Assembly (NCBI RefSeq): GCF_006442965.1
Contig: NZ_VFWX01000010.1
Coordinates: forward strand, 207,579-271,578
Source of the DNA: Mesorhizobium sp. CU3
Lineage (GTDB): Bacteria > Pseudomonadota > Alphaproteobacteria > Rhizobiales > Rhizobiaceae
Length of the DNA stretch: 64,000 nt
Reading direction: 5' to 3'
Every line of letters starts with the position of its first letter. Positions within the stretch are counted from its first letter, which is position 1. Both the position numbers and the translations under genes were made by a program. This document shows, piece by piece, positions 14,691 through 23,707 of this stretch. The notes beneath the pieces were generated by a model, which was not told where the DNA came from, did no database searches, and worked only from the letters and a program-made list of their open reading frames with translations.

Positions 14691-15848
14691 TCAGCTAGCC
14701 GCCAGCCTCCTTCTCACCACCGCCTCATGAAACCGCGCGCCGAAGAGCAGGCCTTCATCGTTGAAATCATAGGCGGGGTTGTGCAGCGGCGCGGTGTCGC
14801 CATTGCCCATGAAGACGAAGCAGCCGGGGACACGGTGCAGAAAGCGGGCGAAATCCTCCGAGGCTGTCATCGGCTCAGCCGCGACGCGAACAGCGTCGTC
14901 GGCCAGCACTGTCCTGGCTGCCGCAAATGCTTCGTCGACCAGCGCCGCGTCGTTGATCAAGGGAACGAACTCGCGCGTGTAAGTGATTTCAGCTTCAACA
15001 TTATAGGCCTGCGCAGTGCCTTCGGCGATGCGGCGCATTTCCTGCTCGATCGCAGCACTTACCTCCGGGCGAAAGCTGCGGCAGTCGCCAAGGATGCGCG
15101 CGGTTCCCGGCAGCGCGTTGCGGGTGCCGTCGGTGATCAGCTCGGTCACCGAGACGACGCCGATATCGGCGGGGCTCAGCCGGCGCGCGACGATGGTCTG
15201 CAGATTGACGACCAGCGCGCAAGCGGCGACCAGGGTCTCGCGCCCGGCATGCGGGCGTGCGGCATGGCCGCCGACCCCCTTGAGCACGATCTCGAAATTG
15301 TCCTCGGCCGACATCACTGGACCGGCCCGGGTCTCGAAATGGCCTACGGGCAGGCCCGGCATGTTGTGCAGGCCGAAAATCTCCTCGAAGGGGAAGCGTT
15401 CGAGCAACCCGTCGTCGAGCATGGCGAGCGCGCCTTTGCCCCATTCCTCGGCCGGCTGGAAGATGAAGCGCACCGTGCCGTCGAAACCGCCTTCGTCGGC
15501 CAGGACTTTTGCCGCGCCGAGCAGCATCGCGGTGTGGCCGTCATGGCCGCAGGCATGCATGGTGCCGGGGGTTTGCGAGCGGTGGGGCGCCGTGCCCTGC
15601 TCAGCGATACGCAAGGCATCCATGTCGGCGCGCAGTGCGATGGCGCGGTTGCCGCTGCCGCGCTTCAGCGTGCCGACGACGCCGGTGCCGCCGATACCTT
15701 CGGCAACCTCGATGCCGAAATCCCGCAGCTTTTGCGCCACAAAGGCGGCGGTGCGATTTTCCTCGAAGCCGAACTCGGGATGGGCGTGAAGATCGCGCCG
15801 CCACATTGTCATCTCGCGGTGCAGTGCCTCAAGGTCGAGTCTGGCCAT
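14691..15848 (-). CDS. M20D amidohydrolase (hippuricase/HipO-like)
   Basis: A 385-residue metal-dependent amidohydrolase of the M20D group, which includes hippurate hydrolase and N-acetyl-diaminopimelate deacetylase. Metal-binding motifs are complete: RRDLHAHPEFGFEE, MHACGHDGHTAMLLGAA, FQPAEEWGKGA and GLHNMPGLP. The dimerisation domain follows GGHAARPHAG. It removes an acyl group from an amino acid nitrogen; the exact substrate is unknown. It lies 105 bp downstream of the first diaminopropionate lyase on the same strand. I infer that it deacylates a diaminopropionate derivative. Confidence 0.93.
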   Translation of the reverse strand: MARLDLEALHREMTMWRRDLHAHPEFGFEENRTAAFVAQKLRDFGIEVAEGIGGTGVVGTLKRGSGNRAIALRADMDALRIAEQGTAPHRSQTPGTMHACGHDGHTAMLLGAAKVLADEGGFDGTVRFIFQPAEEWGKGALAMLDDGLLERFPFEEIFGLHNMPGLPVGHFETRAGPVMSAEDNFEIVLKGVGGHAARPHAGRETLVAACALVVNLQTIVARRLSPADIGVVSVTELITDGTRNALPGTARILGDCRSFRPEVSAAIEQEMRRIAEGTAQAYNVEAEITYTREFVPLINDAALVDEAFAAARTVLADDAVRVAAEPMTASEDFARFLHRVPGCFVFMGNGDTAPLHNPAYDFNDEGLLFGARFHEAVVRRRLAAS

Positions 15849-15953
15849 TGGTCGCCCTTTTTGCGCTATAGCGAACGGAAAGCTACGGCGAAGCCGCCGA
15901 GCCTGCTACAGCAAAGTCGAGCCTGACCACCGTACAACTTTCTTCGAATTGCC

Positions 15954-17150
15954 TCAGGCAACCTGCATCAGCACATCGTCCGGCGCCACGCCGACCAGTT
16001 CGGCAAAGCGGCCGGGGTCGGTCGCGCCCTCAGAGTTGATGACGAGCACGCGCGAGTGGCTGTCGAGGCCGAGCGCCGTGCGCATGGAACGCTCGCCCGC
16101 CGCGCGGATCAGTCCGGCGAGCCCTGCCCCGCCGCTCTCGCCGGAGACGATCGCCGGATCGTTGCCCAATGGCCGCGCCAGCCGCTTCATCACGGCGATC
16201 GCATCCTCTTCCTCCACGGTCATGAAGGCATCGCCGACACGCGCCAGAACGCGCCAGGCGACCGAGGACGGCTCGGCGCATTCGAGCATCGTCATGACCG
16301 TCGACTGCTGATTGGCGATCGTCACCGGACGCCCCGCCTGGGCGGAGGCGTAGAGGCAAGCCGAGCGTGTCGGCTCGACAATCACGGCCTTCGGCCGCCG
16401 CGTGCCGAGCATGATCGCCATATGGCCGGCGATCGCCGCCGCGAAGCCGCCGACGCCGGCCTGCAGGAAGATATGCGTGGGCGGCTCGGCCATATGGCGC
16501 AAAGTCTCGCGCACGATGACCGTATAGCCCTGCATGACCAGGCCCGGCACGCGCTCATAGCCCAGCCAGGAGGTGTTGGAGACGATCTTCCAGCCACGCT
16601 CGGCGCCGACCCTGGCGACCTCGCGGACCGCATGATCATAGCCGCCCTCGACCCGCACGATCTCGGCGCCGAAGCGGGCGATGGCCGCGACACGCTCGGC
16701 GCTGACGCCGGCATGGACGAAGATCACCGAACGCGCGCCGACCAGGCCGGCGCCCTGCGCCACCGAACGGCCGTGATTGCCGTCGGTGGCGCAGACGAAG
16801 ATCATCCCGGAGGCGATCCGGCGCACCTTGGCGTCGTTGATCTCGCTGATGTCGACGGTACGCCCGAGCCACTTGCCCGCCTCCTCCAGCACCAGCCGGA
16901 TGACGGCATAGGCGCCGCCCAGCGCCTTGAAGGAGCCGAGGCCGAGGCGCTGCCCCTCGTCCTTGACGTGAAGTGCTGCGATGCCGAGCTCATCAGCCAG
17001 CGCCGGCAACGCGTGCAATGGCGTTTCGACGTGGTTGTCACGCGCCTTGAGATAATGCTCGGCGCGATCACCGCCCGCCATGCCCAGGGCCTCGGCATCG
17101 GCCTCCACCAACGGCTGGTTGTATTCGGGACGTTGGTTGAGAAGCAGCAT
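15954..17150 (-). CDS. dpaL: diaminopropionate ammonia-lyase, copy 1
   Basis: A 398-residue PLP enzyme of the YgeX/DpaL family, which converts 2,3-diaminopropionate to pyruvate and two ammonia. The Schiff-base lysine is Lys75 in LGSFKALGGAYAV. Other motifs present are ATDGNHGRSVAQGA, FLQAGVGGFAAA (PLP phosphate loop) and GESGGAGLAGL. The start at 17150 has GGAAGAAAG upstream. It is clearly paralogous to the gene at 18572-19774, with the same Lys position and long identical stretches. Together with the M20D gene downstream it makes one lyase-hydrolase pair. Confidence 0.92.
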   Translation of the reverse strand: MLLLNQRPEYNQPLVEADAEALGMAGGDRAEHYLKARDNHVETPLHALPALADELGIAALHVKDEGQRLGLGSFKALGGAYAVIRLVLEEAGKWLGRTVDISEINDAKVRRIASGMIFVCATDGNHGRSVAQGAGLVGARSVIFVHAGVSAERVAAIARFGAEIVRVEGGYDHAVREVARVGAERGWKIVSNTSWLGYERVPGLVMQGYTVIVRETLRHMAEPPTHIFLQAGVGGFAAAIAGHMAIMLGTRRPKAVIVEPTRSACLYASAQAGRPVTIANQQSTVMTMLECAEPSSVAWRVLARVGDAFMTVEEEDAIAVMKRLARPLGNDPAIVSGESGGAGLAGLIRAAGERSMRTALGLDSHSRVLVINSEGATDPGRFAELVGVAPDDVLMQVA

Positions 17151-17208
17151 GCTATTCTTTCTTCCAGGCACTGAAGTCTGTTGGCGGGCGCGTTTCGCGT
17201 ACATTTGA

Positions 17209-17236
17209 TTTTGCTAAGTGATTGAAGTTTGTTTCC
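17209..17236. promoter_or_regulatory. element shared upstream of both lyase genes (copy 1)
   Basis: A 28-bp AT-rich stretch starting TTTTGCTA and ending AAGTTTGTTTCC begins 59 bp upstream of the first lyase ATG. A closely similar stretch lies at the same distance upstream of the second lyase. It is probably a shared operator or promoter, perhaps for the Lrp regulator at 19875. Confidence 0.5.
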
Positions 17237-17339
17237 GCCGGATGTCGCCGGATGTTCGGCTGCGAAGGCCTTGATACGTCCAGCATGACTATTTTTGGGG
17301 GTAATTCCTGATCGAAGCTGGCGATTGCGCGTTTTTTCA

Positions 17340-18575
17340 TCAGTCGGCTGCAAGCCGGGCGGCAACGCCGAGCAGGATGTTGGCGCCGGCAACCAGGTCT
17401 TCTGGGACGGTGAATTCGGCCGGGTTATGGCTGATGCCGCCTCGGCTTGGCACGAAGATCATGGCGGAGGGCGCGATGCGGGCGATCATCTGCGCATCAT
17501 GGCCGGCGCCCGAGGTCATGCGCCGGCAGGACAGGCCGGCGGCCCTGGCGCCATCCTCGATCAGCGAGACGATGCCGGCATCGAAGCTCACCGGCTCGAA
17601 ACGCGCCAGGCTTTCGGCCTGCACGGTGACGCCGGCGCTTGCTGCAAGGTTGTCAAGGAAAGCAGCCAGTGCTGCTTCCTGTTCGCGAAGATGCGTTTCG
17701 TTCGGATCGCGCAGATCGATGGTGAAGGTCGCCCGCGACGGGATGACGTTGATGGCGTTGGGCTCGAAGGCAATGGTGCCGACGGTGGCGACCGTCGGTG
17801 TCGGCGACGCGCTCGCACGGTCGGCGAGGAAGCCGATCACCCGCGCGGCGGCGACGCCAGCATCGCGGCGCATCCTCATCGGCGTGGTGCCGGCGTGGTT
17901 GGCCTCGCCGTCGATGGTGATGCGCTGCCAGGAAATGCCCTGCAGGTTTTCGACCGCGCCGATGGCGATGCCCTCGCGCTCGAGCACCGGCCCCTGCTCT
18001 ACATGCAGCTCGACATAGGCATGCGGCTTGAGGAAGCCGGGGGCATGCCGGCCGGCATAGCCGATACGCTCCAGTTCCTTGCCCAGCACCGCGCCATCGG
18101 TACCGACCGAGGCCAGTGCCTCCTCGAGGTCGCGGCCGCCGGCAAAAACCAGCGAACCCATCATGTCGGGCGAAAAGCGTACGCCCTCCTCATTGGTGAA
18201 AGCGGCGACCACGAGCGGCCGGGCCGGCGCGAAGCCGGCCTCCTTCAGACTCTCGATCGCTTCGAGGCCGGCAAGCACGCCGTAGCAGCCGTCATAGATG
18301 CCGGCATCGATCACGGTGTCGATATGCGAGCCGAGCATGACGGGCGCCTCGCCGGCATTGGCATCGTCGCGCCAGATGCCAAAGATGTTGCCAATGCGGT
18401 CGACGGCGACCTCGAGGCCCGCCTCTTCCAGCCAGGCTACGAGGCGGTCGCGGCCGAGCTTGTCCATATCGGATGCGGCGACGCGGACGAGCCTGCCCTG
18501 CGCGTCACGGCCGAGGCTGCCGAGCTCCTCGATACGACGAAGAAGACGGTCGGCGTCAACAGTCAGATTGCTCAT
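17340..18575 (-). CDS. Zn-dependent amidase of the carbamoylase/allantoate amidohydrolase type
   Basis: A 411-residue M20-type hydrolase of the N-carbamoyl-amino-acid hydrolase/beta-ureidopropionase/allantoate amidohydrolase group. The binuclear metal motifs are all present: LGSHIDTVIDAGIYDG, TNEEGVRF, ELHVEQGPVLE, then HAGTTPMRMRRDA and the late SGAGHDAQ and GGISHNP motifs. These enzymes hydrolyse ureido or carbamoyl amides. Its start overlaps the stop of the second lyase by 4 bp (ATGA), so the two are translated together. E. coli ygeX-ygeY is a similar lyase-M20 pair. I infer a ureido- or acyl-diaminopropionate substrate. Confidence 0.92.
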   Translation of the reverse strand: MSNLTVDADRLLRRIEELGSLGRDAQGRLVRVAASDMDKLGRDRLVAWLEEAGLEVAVDRIGNIFGIWRDDANAGEAPVMLGSHIDTVIDAGIYDGCYGVLAGLEAIESLKEAGFAPARPLVVAAFTNEEGVRFSPDMMGSLVFAGGRDLEEALASVGTDGAVLGKELERIGYAGRHAPGFLKPHAYVELHVEQGPVLEREGIAIGAVENLQGISWQRITIDGEANHAGTTPMRMRRDAGVAAARVIGFLADRASASPTPTVATVGTIAFEPNAINVIPSRATFTIDLRDPNETHLREQEAALAAFLDNLAASAGVTVQAESLARFEPVSFDAGIVSLIEDGARAAGLSCRRMTSGAGHDAQMIARIAPSAMIFVPSRGGISHNPAEFTVPEDLVAGANILLGVAARLAAD

Positions 18576-19774
18576 GCCGGTTGCCTCTCCCGCGTGACCT
18601 CGTCCGGCGCCATCCCGACCAGCTCAGCATAGCGGCCGGGATCGGTCGCGCCTTCCGAATTGATGATGAGGACCCTGGAGTCAGCGTCGAGGCCGAGCGC
18701 CGCCCGCATCTCGCGGTCGCCGGCCGAGCGGATCAGTCCGGCGAGCCCCGCCCCGCCGCTCTCGCCCGAGACGATCGCCGGATCGTTGCCCGCAGGCCGC
18801 GCCAGGCGGTTCATCACGCCGACGGCATCGTCCTCATCCACAGTCATGAAGGCATCGGCGATCCGCGATAGCACGCGCCAGGCGACCAGAGACGGCTCGT
18901 AGCATTCGAGCATCGCCATCACCGTCGGCTTGCTGTGCGCGATCGCGACGGGATGCCCGGCCTTCGCGGTTTCAAAGAGGCAAGCGGCGCGAGCGGGCTC
19001 GACGACCGTCACCGTCGGCCGTGCCTCGCCGAGCACGATGGCAAGATGGCCGGCCACCGCCGCCGCGAAGCCACCGACGCCGGCCTGCAGGAAGATATGG
19101 GTGGGCGGCTTGGGCATGCGCTTCAGCGCTTCGCGCACGATCACCGTGTAGCCCTGCATCACCAGTCCCGGTATGCGCTCATAGCCCGGCCAGGAGGTGT
19201 CGGAGACGACGGTCCAGCCGCGCTCGGCGGCGACGCGGGCGGCTTCCCTCACCGACTGGTCGTAATCGCCGGCGATGCGCACGATGTCGGCGCCGAAGCG
19301 GGCGATGGCCGCGACGCGTTCGTTGCTGACGCCCGAATGGACGAAGATGACTGAGCGCGCGCCGACCAGGCCTGCGCCCTGCGCCACCGAGCGTCCATGA
19401 TTACCGTCCGTCGCGCAGGCGAAGGTCATGCCGGCGGCAATCGCCTTGACGTCAGCGCTATGCAGTTCGGCGACATCGACGGAACGGCCGAGCCGTCTGC
19501 CGGCCTCTTCCAGCACCAGATGCATGACGGCATAGGCGCCGCCCAGCGCCTTGAAGCTGCCAAGGCCGAGGCGTTTGCCTTCGTCCTTGATGTGCAACGC
19601 GCGGATGCCGAGCTCATCCGCCAGCGCCGGCAAGGCGTGCAGCGGCGTCTCGGCATGGTTGTCGCGGTGGCCAAGGAAGCGCTCGGCCTCCCCGGCTCCA
19701 GCGAGCCCAAGCGTCACGGCATCCTGCTGGGTCAATGGCTGGCGATGGTCCGGATGGCGGTTGAGCAGGAACAT
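18572..19774 (-). CDS. dpaL: diaminopropionate ammonia-lyase, copy 2
   Basis: A 400-residue PLP lyase of the DpaL/YgeX family, paralogous to copy 1. Lys75 in LGSFKALGGAYAV carries the cofactor, with ATDGNHGRSVAQGA and FLQAGVGGFAAAVAGH as in copy 1. It differs from copy 1 mainly on surface helices and near the substrate side, so the two may have different preferences. Its last codons overlap the start of the Zn-amidase by 4 bp. It is divergent from the Lrp gene at 19875 across 100 bp that hold the shared upstream element. Confidence 0.92.
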   Translation of the reverse strand: MFLLNRHPDHRQPLTQQDAVTLGLAGAGEAERFLGHRDNHAETPLHALPALADELGIRALHIKDEGKRLGLGSFKALGGAYAVMHLVLEEAGRRLGRSVDVAELHSADVKAIAAGMTFACATDGNHGRSVAQGAGLVGARSVIFVHSGVSNERVAAIARFGADIVRIAGDYDQSVREAARVAAERGWTVVSDTSWPGYERIPGLVMQGYTVIVREALKRMPKPPTHIFLQAGVGGFAAAVAGHLAIVLGEARPTVTVVEPARAACLFETAKAGHPVAIAHSKPTVMAMLECYEPSLVAWRVLSRIADAFMTVDEDDAVGVMNRLARPAGNDPAIVSGESGGAGLAGLIRSAGDREMRAALGLDADSRVLIINSEGATDPGRYAELVGMAPDEVTRERQPA

Positions 19775-19832
19775 GGGTTTCTCCGTCTTGATGGCTGAAA
19801 TTTATTGCACCGCGAGCGAGAAAGGCGCTCTG

Positions 19833-19862
19833 TTTTGCTAGTTGAAATGCAAGTTTGTTTCG
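19833..19862. promoter_or_regulatory. element shared upstream of both lyase genes (copy 2)
   Basis: A 30-bp stretch starting TTTTGCTA and ending AAGTTTGTTTCG begins 59 bp upstream of the second lyase ATG and 13 bp before the Lrp start codon. It matches the element at 17209-17236 in sequence and in distance. A TTGC-N10-GCAA symmetry is visible on the minus strand. Confidence 0.5.
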
Positions 19863-19874
19863 TTGAGACCCATA

Positions 19875-20348
19875 ATGACCGCTCAGTCCGACCTCGATGC
19901 CTTCGACCGCGCCATCCTCGCTATCCTGCAAAAGGACAACACGACGCCGCAGCGAGTGATCGGTGAGAGTGTCAACCTGTCGGCGCCTGCCGTGCAGCGG
20001 CGCATCAAGCGCATGGAGGAGACGGGCGTCATCCGCGCCAATGTCGCGCTGGTCGATCCGGGCAAGGTTGGCCACCCGATCACCGTTTTTGTCGAGGTCG
20101 AGGTCGAGAGCGAGCGCGCCGAATTGATCGACGCTGCCAAGCGCGGCTTTGCCCAGGTGCCTGAGGTGCAGCAATGCTACTACGTCACCGGCGAAGCCGA
20201 TTTCATTCTCGTCGTCACCGTGGCGAGCATGGCTGATTACGAGGCGCTGACTAGGCGGCTGTTCTTTGCGAACAACAATGTCAAAAGGTTTCGCACCTTC
20301 GTGGCGATGGATCGGGTGAAGGTGGGGCTGGAGGTGCCGGTGGGATGA
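19875..20348 (+). CDS. Lrp/AsnC-family regulator of the lyase cluster
   Basis: A 157-residue Lrp-type protein: helix-turn-helix at about residues 8-55 (DLDAFDRAILAILQKDN and GESVNLSAPAVQRRIKRMEE), then the AsnC effector domain (about 72-150, with the VTGEADFILVV core). Divergent from the second diaminopropionate lyase. Lrp-family members usually sense an amino acid and regulate the neighbouring operon, so a diaminopropionate-type ligand is inferred. The start at 19875 fits the family; an in-frame ATG at 19842 is possible but would overlap the shared element. Confidence 0.92.
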   Translation: MTAQSDLDAFDRAILAILQKDNTTPQRVIGESVNLSAPAVQRRIKRMEETGVIRANVALVDPGKVGHPITVFVEVEVESERAELIDAAKRGFAQVPEVQQCYYVTGEADFILVVTVASMADYEALTRRLFFANNNVKRFRTFVAMDRVKVGLEVPVG

Positions 20349-20364
20349 GGCCTGGCCTCAGCGC

Positions 20365-21324
20365 TTACCGCCCCAGCCACCGCGCATAGATCTCACCAAC
20401 GATCCCGCGCCGGAAAATCAGCACGCAGATCATGAAGATCAGCCCCGTGGCGATGGTCACCGGGAAGCCGGAGGTGGCCAGCGTGTTCTCCAGCCCGACG
20501 ACAAGTCCGGCACCGACGGCCGGGCCGACCATCGTGCCGATGCCGCCGAGCAGGTTCATCAGGATCACCTCGCCCGACATCTGCCAGGTGACGTCGGTGA
20601 GCGTGGCGAACTGGAAGACGATTGCCTTGGTCGCGCCGGCAAGACCGGCAAGTGCTGCCGACATGACGAAGGCGGCGAGCTTGTAGCGGCCGACCGAATA
20701 GCCCAGCGAAATGGCACGGTTCTCGTTCTCCCTGATCGAGCGCAGGATCATGCCGAAGGGCGAGTTGACGATGCGCCAGATGGCGAAGGCGCCGATCAGG
20801 AAGACGGCGAGCACGAAGAAATACATGTTCATGGTGTCGCCAAGATCGAGGACGCCGAAGAGCGTTCCGCGCGGCACGCCCTGGATACCATCCTCGCCCT
20901 CGGTGAACGGCGCCTGGACGCAGAAGAAGTAAAACATCTGCGCCAGCGCCAGCGTGATCATGGAGAAATAGATGCCTTGCCGGCGGATGGCGAGGAAACC
21001 CATCACCAGCCCCATGCAAGCCGCGCCCGCCGTGCCGAGCAGTATGCCGGCCTCGGGCGGCCAGCCCCAGGCCTTCACGGCATAGGCGCAGAAATAGGCG
21101 GCTCCGCCGAAAAATGCGGCGTGACCGAAAGAGAGCAGGCCGGTGTAGCCGAGCAAGAGATTGAAGGCGCAGGCGAAGAGCGCGAAGCACAGCATCTTCA
21201 TGACGAAAATCGGGTAGATGACGAAGGGCGCCGCGATCAGCGCCACGATGCCCAGCGCTAACAACGCCCGCTCCAGCCTGAGCGAGGCAGCGGCACGTTC
21301 CTGGTGCAGGGTCGCCTCACTCAT
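20365..21324 (-). CDS. livM: branched-chain-type ABC permease, LivM
   Basis: A 319-residue LivM-type permease with about nine to ten transmembrane helices. These include NLLLGYTGLLSFGHAAFFGGAAY and the cytoplasmic coupling region RRQGIYFSMITLALAQMFYF followed by SIRENENRAISLGYSV. It is the last gene of the five-gene transporter operon, 1 bp after livH. The family imports branched-chain amino acids, amides, urea or other amino acids, so substrate cannot be read from sequence. Confidence 0.94.
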   Translation of the reverse strand: MSEATLHQERAAASLRLERALLALGIVALIAAPFVIYPIFVMKMLCFALFACAFNLLLGYTGLLSFGHAAFFGGAAYFCAYAVKAWGWPPEAGILLGTAGAACMGLVMGFLAIRRQGIYFSMITLALAQMFYFFCVQAPFTEGEDGIQGVPRGTLFGVLDLGDTMNMYFFVLAVFLIGAFAIWRIVNSPFGMILRSIRENENRAISLGYSVGRYKLAAFVMSAALAGLAGATKAIVFQFATLTDVTWQMSGEVILMNLLGGIGTMVGPAVGAGLVVGLENTLATSGFPVTIATGLIFMICVLIFRRGIVGEIYARWLGR

Positions 21325-21325
21325 C

Positions 21326-22213
21326 TCAGGCGTCCCTTCCGAACAAGCCCGCCGGCCGCAGCAACAGCACGATCGCCATGATGACGAAGACGACCAGGTT
21401 CGAGGCCTCCGGATAAAACACCTTGGTCAGGCCCTCGGCGAGGCCGAGCATGTAGCCGGTGACGATGGCGCCGAGGATCGAGCCCATGCCGCCGACGACA
21501 ACGACGGCGAAGACGACGATGATCAGGTCCGAACCCATTAGCGGGCTGACCTGGTAGACGGGTGCTGCAAGGATGCCGGCCAACCCGGCAAGGGCGGCGC
21601 CCAGCCCATAGGTCAGCGTCAACAGCAGCGGCACGTTGACGCCGAAGGCCTGCACCAGTTCCGGGTTCTCGGTCGCTGCGCGCAGATAGGAGCCGAGCCT
21701 GGTCTTCTCGATCAGCAGCCAAGTGCCGATGCAGACGATGAGCGAGGCCACCACCACCCAGCCGCGATAATTGGGCAGGAACATGAAGCCGAGATTGGTG
21801 CCGCCGGCAAGCAGCGCCGGCACGGCGTAAGGATTGCCGGAAACGCCGTAGAAATAGCGGAACACGCCTTCGATGACCAAGGCCAGCCCGAAGGTGAAGA
21901 GCAGGCCGTACAGCGGGTCGAGCCGGTAGAGGCGCGAAAGTGCTACGCGTTCCACCACCATGCCGAACAGGCCGACGATCGCCGGCACGATGATCAGCGC
22001 CGGCCAGTAACCGATACCGAGCTGAACGAGCAGCAGATAGCCGATGAAGGCACCCAGCATATAGAGCGCGCCATGGGCAAAATTGATGATGCGCAAGAGG
22101 CCGAAGATGACGGCCAGCCCAAGGCTCAGCATGGCGTAGAAGGAGCCGTTGATGAGGCCGACCAGGAGTTGGCCGAGAAGCGCCTGGATGGGTATGCCGA
22201 AGAACGTGGTCAT
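21326..22213 (-). CDS. livH: branched-chain-type ABC permease, LivH
   Basis: A 295-residue LivH permease. The N-terminal LLVGLINGSFYAMLSLGLAVIFGLLRIINFAHGALYML segment and the EKTRLGSYLRAATENPELVQAFGV coupling helix are typical. About eight membrane helices are visible. It overlaps livF by 4 bp (ATGA) and pairs with LivM to form the inner-membrane channel. Confidence 0.94.
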   Translation of the reverse strand: MTTFFGIPIQALLGQLLVGLINGSFYAMLSLGLAVIFGLLRIINFAHGALYMLGAFIGYLLLVQLGIGYWPALIIVPAIVGLFGMVVERVALSRLYRLDPLYGLLFTFGLALVIEGVFRYFYGVSGNPYAVPALLAGGTNLGFMFLPNYRGWVVVASLIVCIGTWLLIEKTRLGSYLRAATENPELVQAFGVNVPLLLTLTYGLGAALAGLAGILAAPVYQVSPLMGSDLIIVVFAVVVVGGMGSILGAIVTGYMLGLAEGLTKVFYPEASNLVVFVIMAIVLLLRPAGLFGRDA

Positions 22214-22914
22214 ACCCCGAGCACCTCATGCAGTTTCTCGGTATGCGCGGAAAGCTGCGCGACCGGGAAACTCTCCACCACCTTGCCGTGGTCCATCAGA
22301 TAAAAACGGTCGGCGATGCGGGCGGCGAAGCGGAAATTCTGCTCGACAAGGAGAATGGTCATGCCGCGCCTCTTCAGTGCCGCCAGCAACTCGCCGATGC
22401 GTTGCACGATGACCGGCGCCAGGCCTTCCGTCGGCTCGTCGAGCAACAGCATCTCGACGCCGGTCCGCAGGATGCGGGCGATGGCCAGCATCTGCTGCTC
22501 GCCACCGGACAATTTGGTGCCCTGGCTGTTGCGGCGTTCCTTGAGGTTGGGAAAGAGCTCGAAGATTTCCTCCACGCTCATGCCGCCCTTGGCCACCACG
22601 GGCGGCAGGATCAGGTTCTCGTCGACGGTCAGCGTGGCGAAGATGCCGCGCTCCTCGGGCACGAAGCCGATGCCCTGATGGGCGACGCGGTGCAGCGGCA
22701 GGCGCATCAGATCCTTGCCGTTGAAGGTGACGGAGCCGGTGCGCTTGCGGATCAGCCCTATGATGGCGCGCAAGGTCGTCGTCTTGCCGACGCCGTTGCG
22801 GCCGAGCAGGGTCACCGTCTCGCCGCGAAAGACATCGAGGTTCACGCCGTGCAGCGCATGGCCCTCGCCATACCAGGCGTGGAGATCGCGCACCGCAAGC
22901 AACGGCTCACTCAT
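22210..22914 (-). CDS. livF: branched-chain-type ABC ATPase, LivF
   Basis: A 234-residue ATPase. Walker A is GRNGVGKTTT, the signature is LSGGEQQMLAIARIL, Walker B is LLLDEPTEGLAP and the switch His lies in VEQNFRFA. The short length and TEGLAP are typical of LivF rather than LivG. Its start overlaps the livG stop by 8 bp. Confidence 0.95.
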   Translation of the reverse strand: MSEPLLAVRDLHAWYGEGHALHGVNLDVFRGETVTLLGRNGVGKTTTLRAIIGLIRKRTGSVTFNGKDLMRLPLHRVAHQGIGFVPEERGIFATLTVDENLILPPVVAKGGMSVEEIFELFPNLKERRNSQGTKLSGGEQQMLAIARILRTGVEMLLLDEPTEGLAPVIVQRIGELLAALKRRGMTILLVEQNFRFAARIADRFYLMDHGKVVESFPVAQLSAHTEKLHEVLGV

Positions 22915-23707
22915 GTTCCGTTCCCATGTAAGCGACGCGCACGCGCTCGTCCTGGCTCACCGTGGCGTAGTCGCCGGCGGCCAGCACCTGGCCGCGCTGC
23001 ATGACGGTGATCCAGTCGCAGAGGTCGGCGACAACGGTGAGGTTATGCTCGACCATCAGCACGGCGCGGTCTTTCGCCAGCGAGCGGATGATGCCGGAGA
23101 TCATGCCGACATCCTCATGCCCCATGCCGGCCATCGGTTCGTCGAGCAAAAGCACTTTCGGATCGAGCGCCAGCGTGGTGGCGATCTCCAACACGCGCTT
23201 GCGGCCATAGGAAAGATCGCCGGCGAGCCGATGCGCGGCATCGTCGAGGCCGACGACGGCGAGAAGCTCGCGCGCCCTTGGCGTCAGTCGATCGAGTGCG
23301 GAGACCGGGCGCCAGAATTGATAACCCAGCCCGCTCGGGCGCTGCAGCGCGACACGCACATTGTCGAGCACAGTGAGGTGCGGAAAGATCGCCGAGATCT
23401 GGAAGGAGCGCACCAGCCCCATGCGCGCCACTTTTGCAGGCGGCGTGCGGGTGATGTCGGTGCCGAGCAATTCGATCCTGCCGCTGGTCGGCTGCAGGAA
23501 CTTGGTCAACAGGTTGAAGATGGTGGTCTTGCCGGCGCCGTTCGGTCCGATCAGCGCGTGGATCTTTGCGTGATGGACCTCGAGGTCGACATCCTTCACG
23601 GCGACGAAGCCGGCGAAGTCGCGCCTCAAACCGCGGGCGGAAAGCACCACCCGCGGCCTCTGTTCGGTGCCGCCTGGACGGGCGGCGGTAGCGGTGTCGA
23701 GCGTCAC
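22907..23707 (-). CDS. livG: branched-chain-type ABC ATPase, LivG
   Basis: A 266-residue ATPase. Walker A is GPNGAGKTT, the signature LSYGRKRVLEIA and Walker B LLLDEPMAGM, followed by VEHNLTVV. The first 20 residues are an extra polar tail. LivG-type proteins carry the LSYG signature as here. Its start overlaps the binding-protein gene stop by 4 bp, so all five genes are tightly coupled. Confidence 0.95.
   Translation of the reverse strand: MTLDTATAARPGGTEQRPRVVLSARGLRRDFAGFVAVKDVDLEVHHAKIHALIGPNGAGKTTIFNLLTKFLQPTSGRIELLGTDITRTPPAKVARMGLVRSFQISAIFPHLTVLDNVRVALQRPSGLGYQFWRPVSALDRLTPRARELLAVVGLDDAAHRLAGDLSYGRKRVLEIATTLALDPKVLLLDEPMAGMGHEDVGMISGIIRSLAKDRAVLMVEHNLTVVADLCDWITVMQRGQVLAAGDYATVSQDERVRVAYMGTEHE

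Noticed and set aside
12482..14698. 738-codon open frame on the + strand
   Set aside because: It is antisense to the PAS-GGDEF-EAL gene, has no family pattern and arises from GC-rich codon structure.
17295..18632. 445-codon + strand open frame
   Set aside because: Antisense to the Zn-amidase, whose metal motifs are complete on the minus strand.
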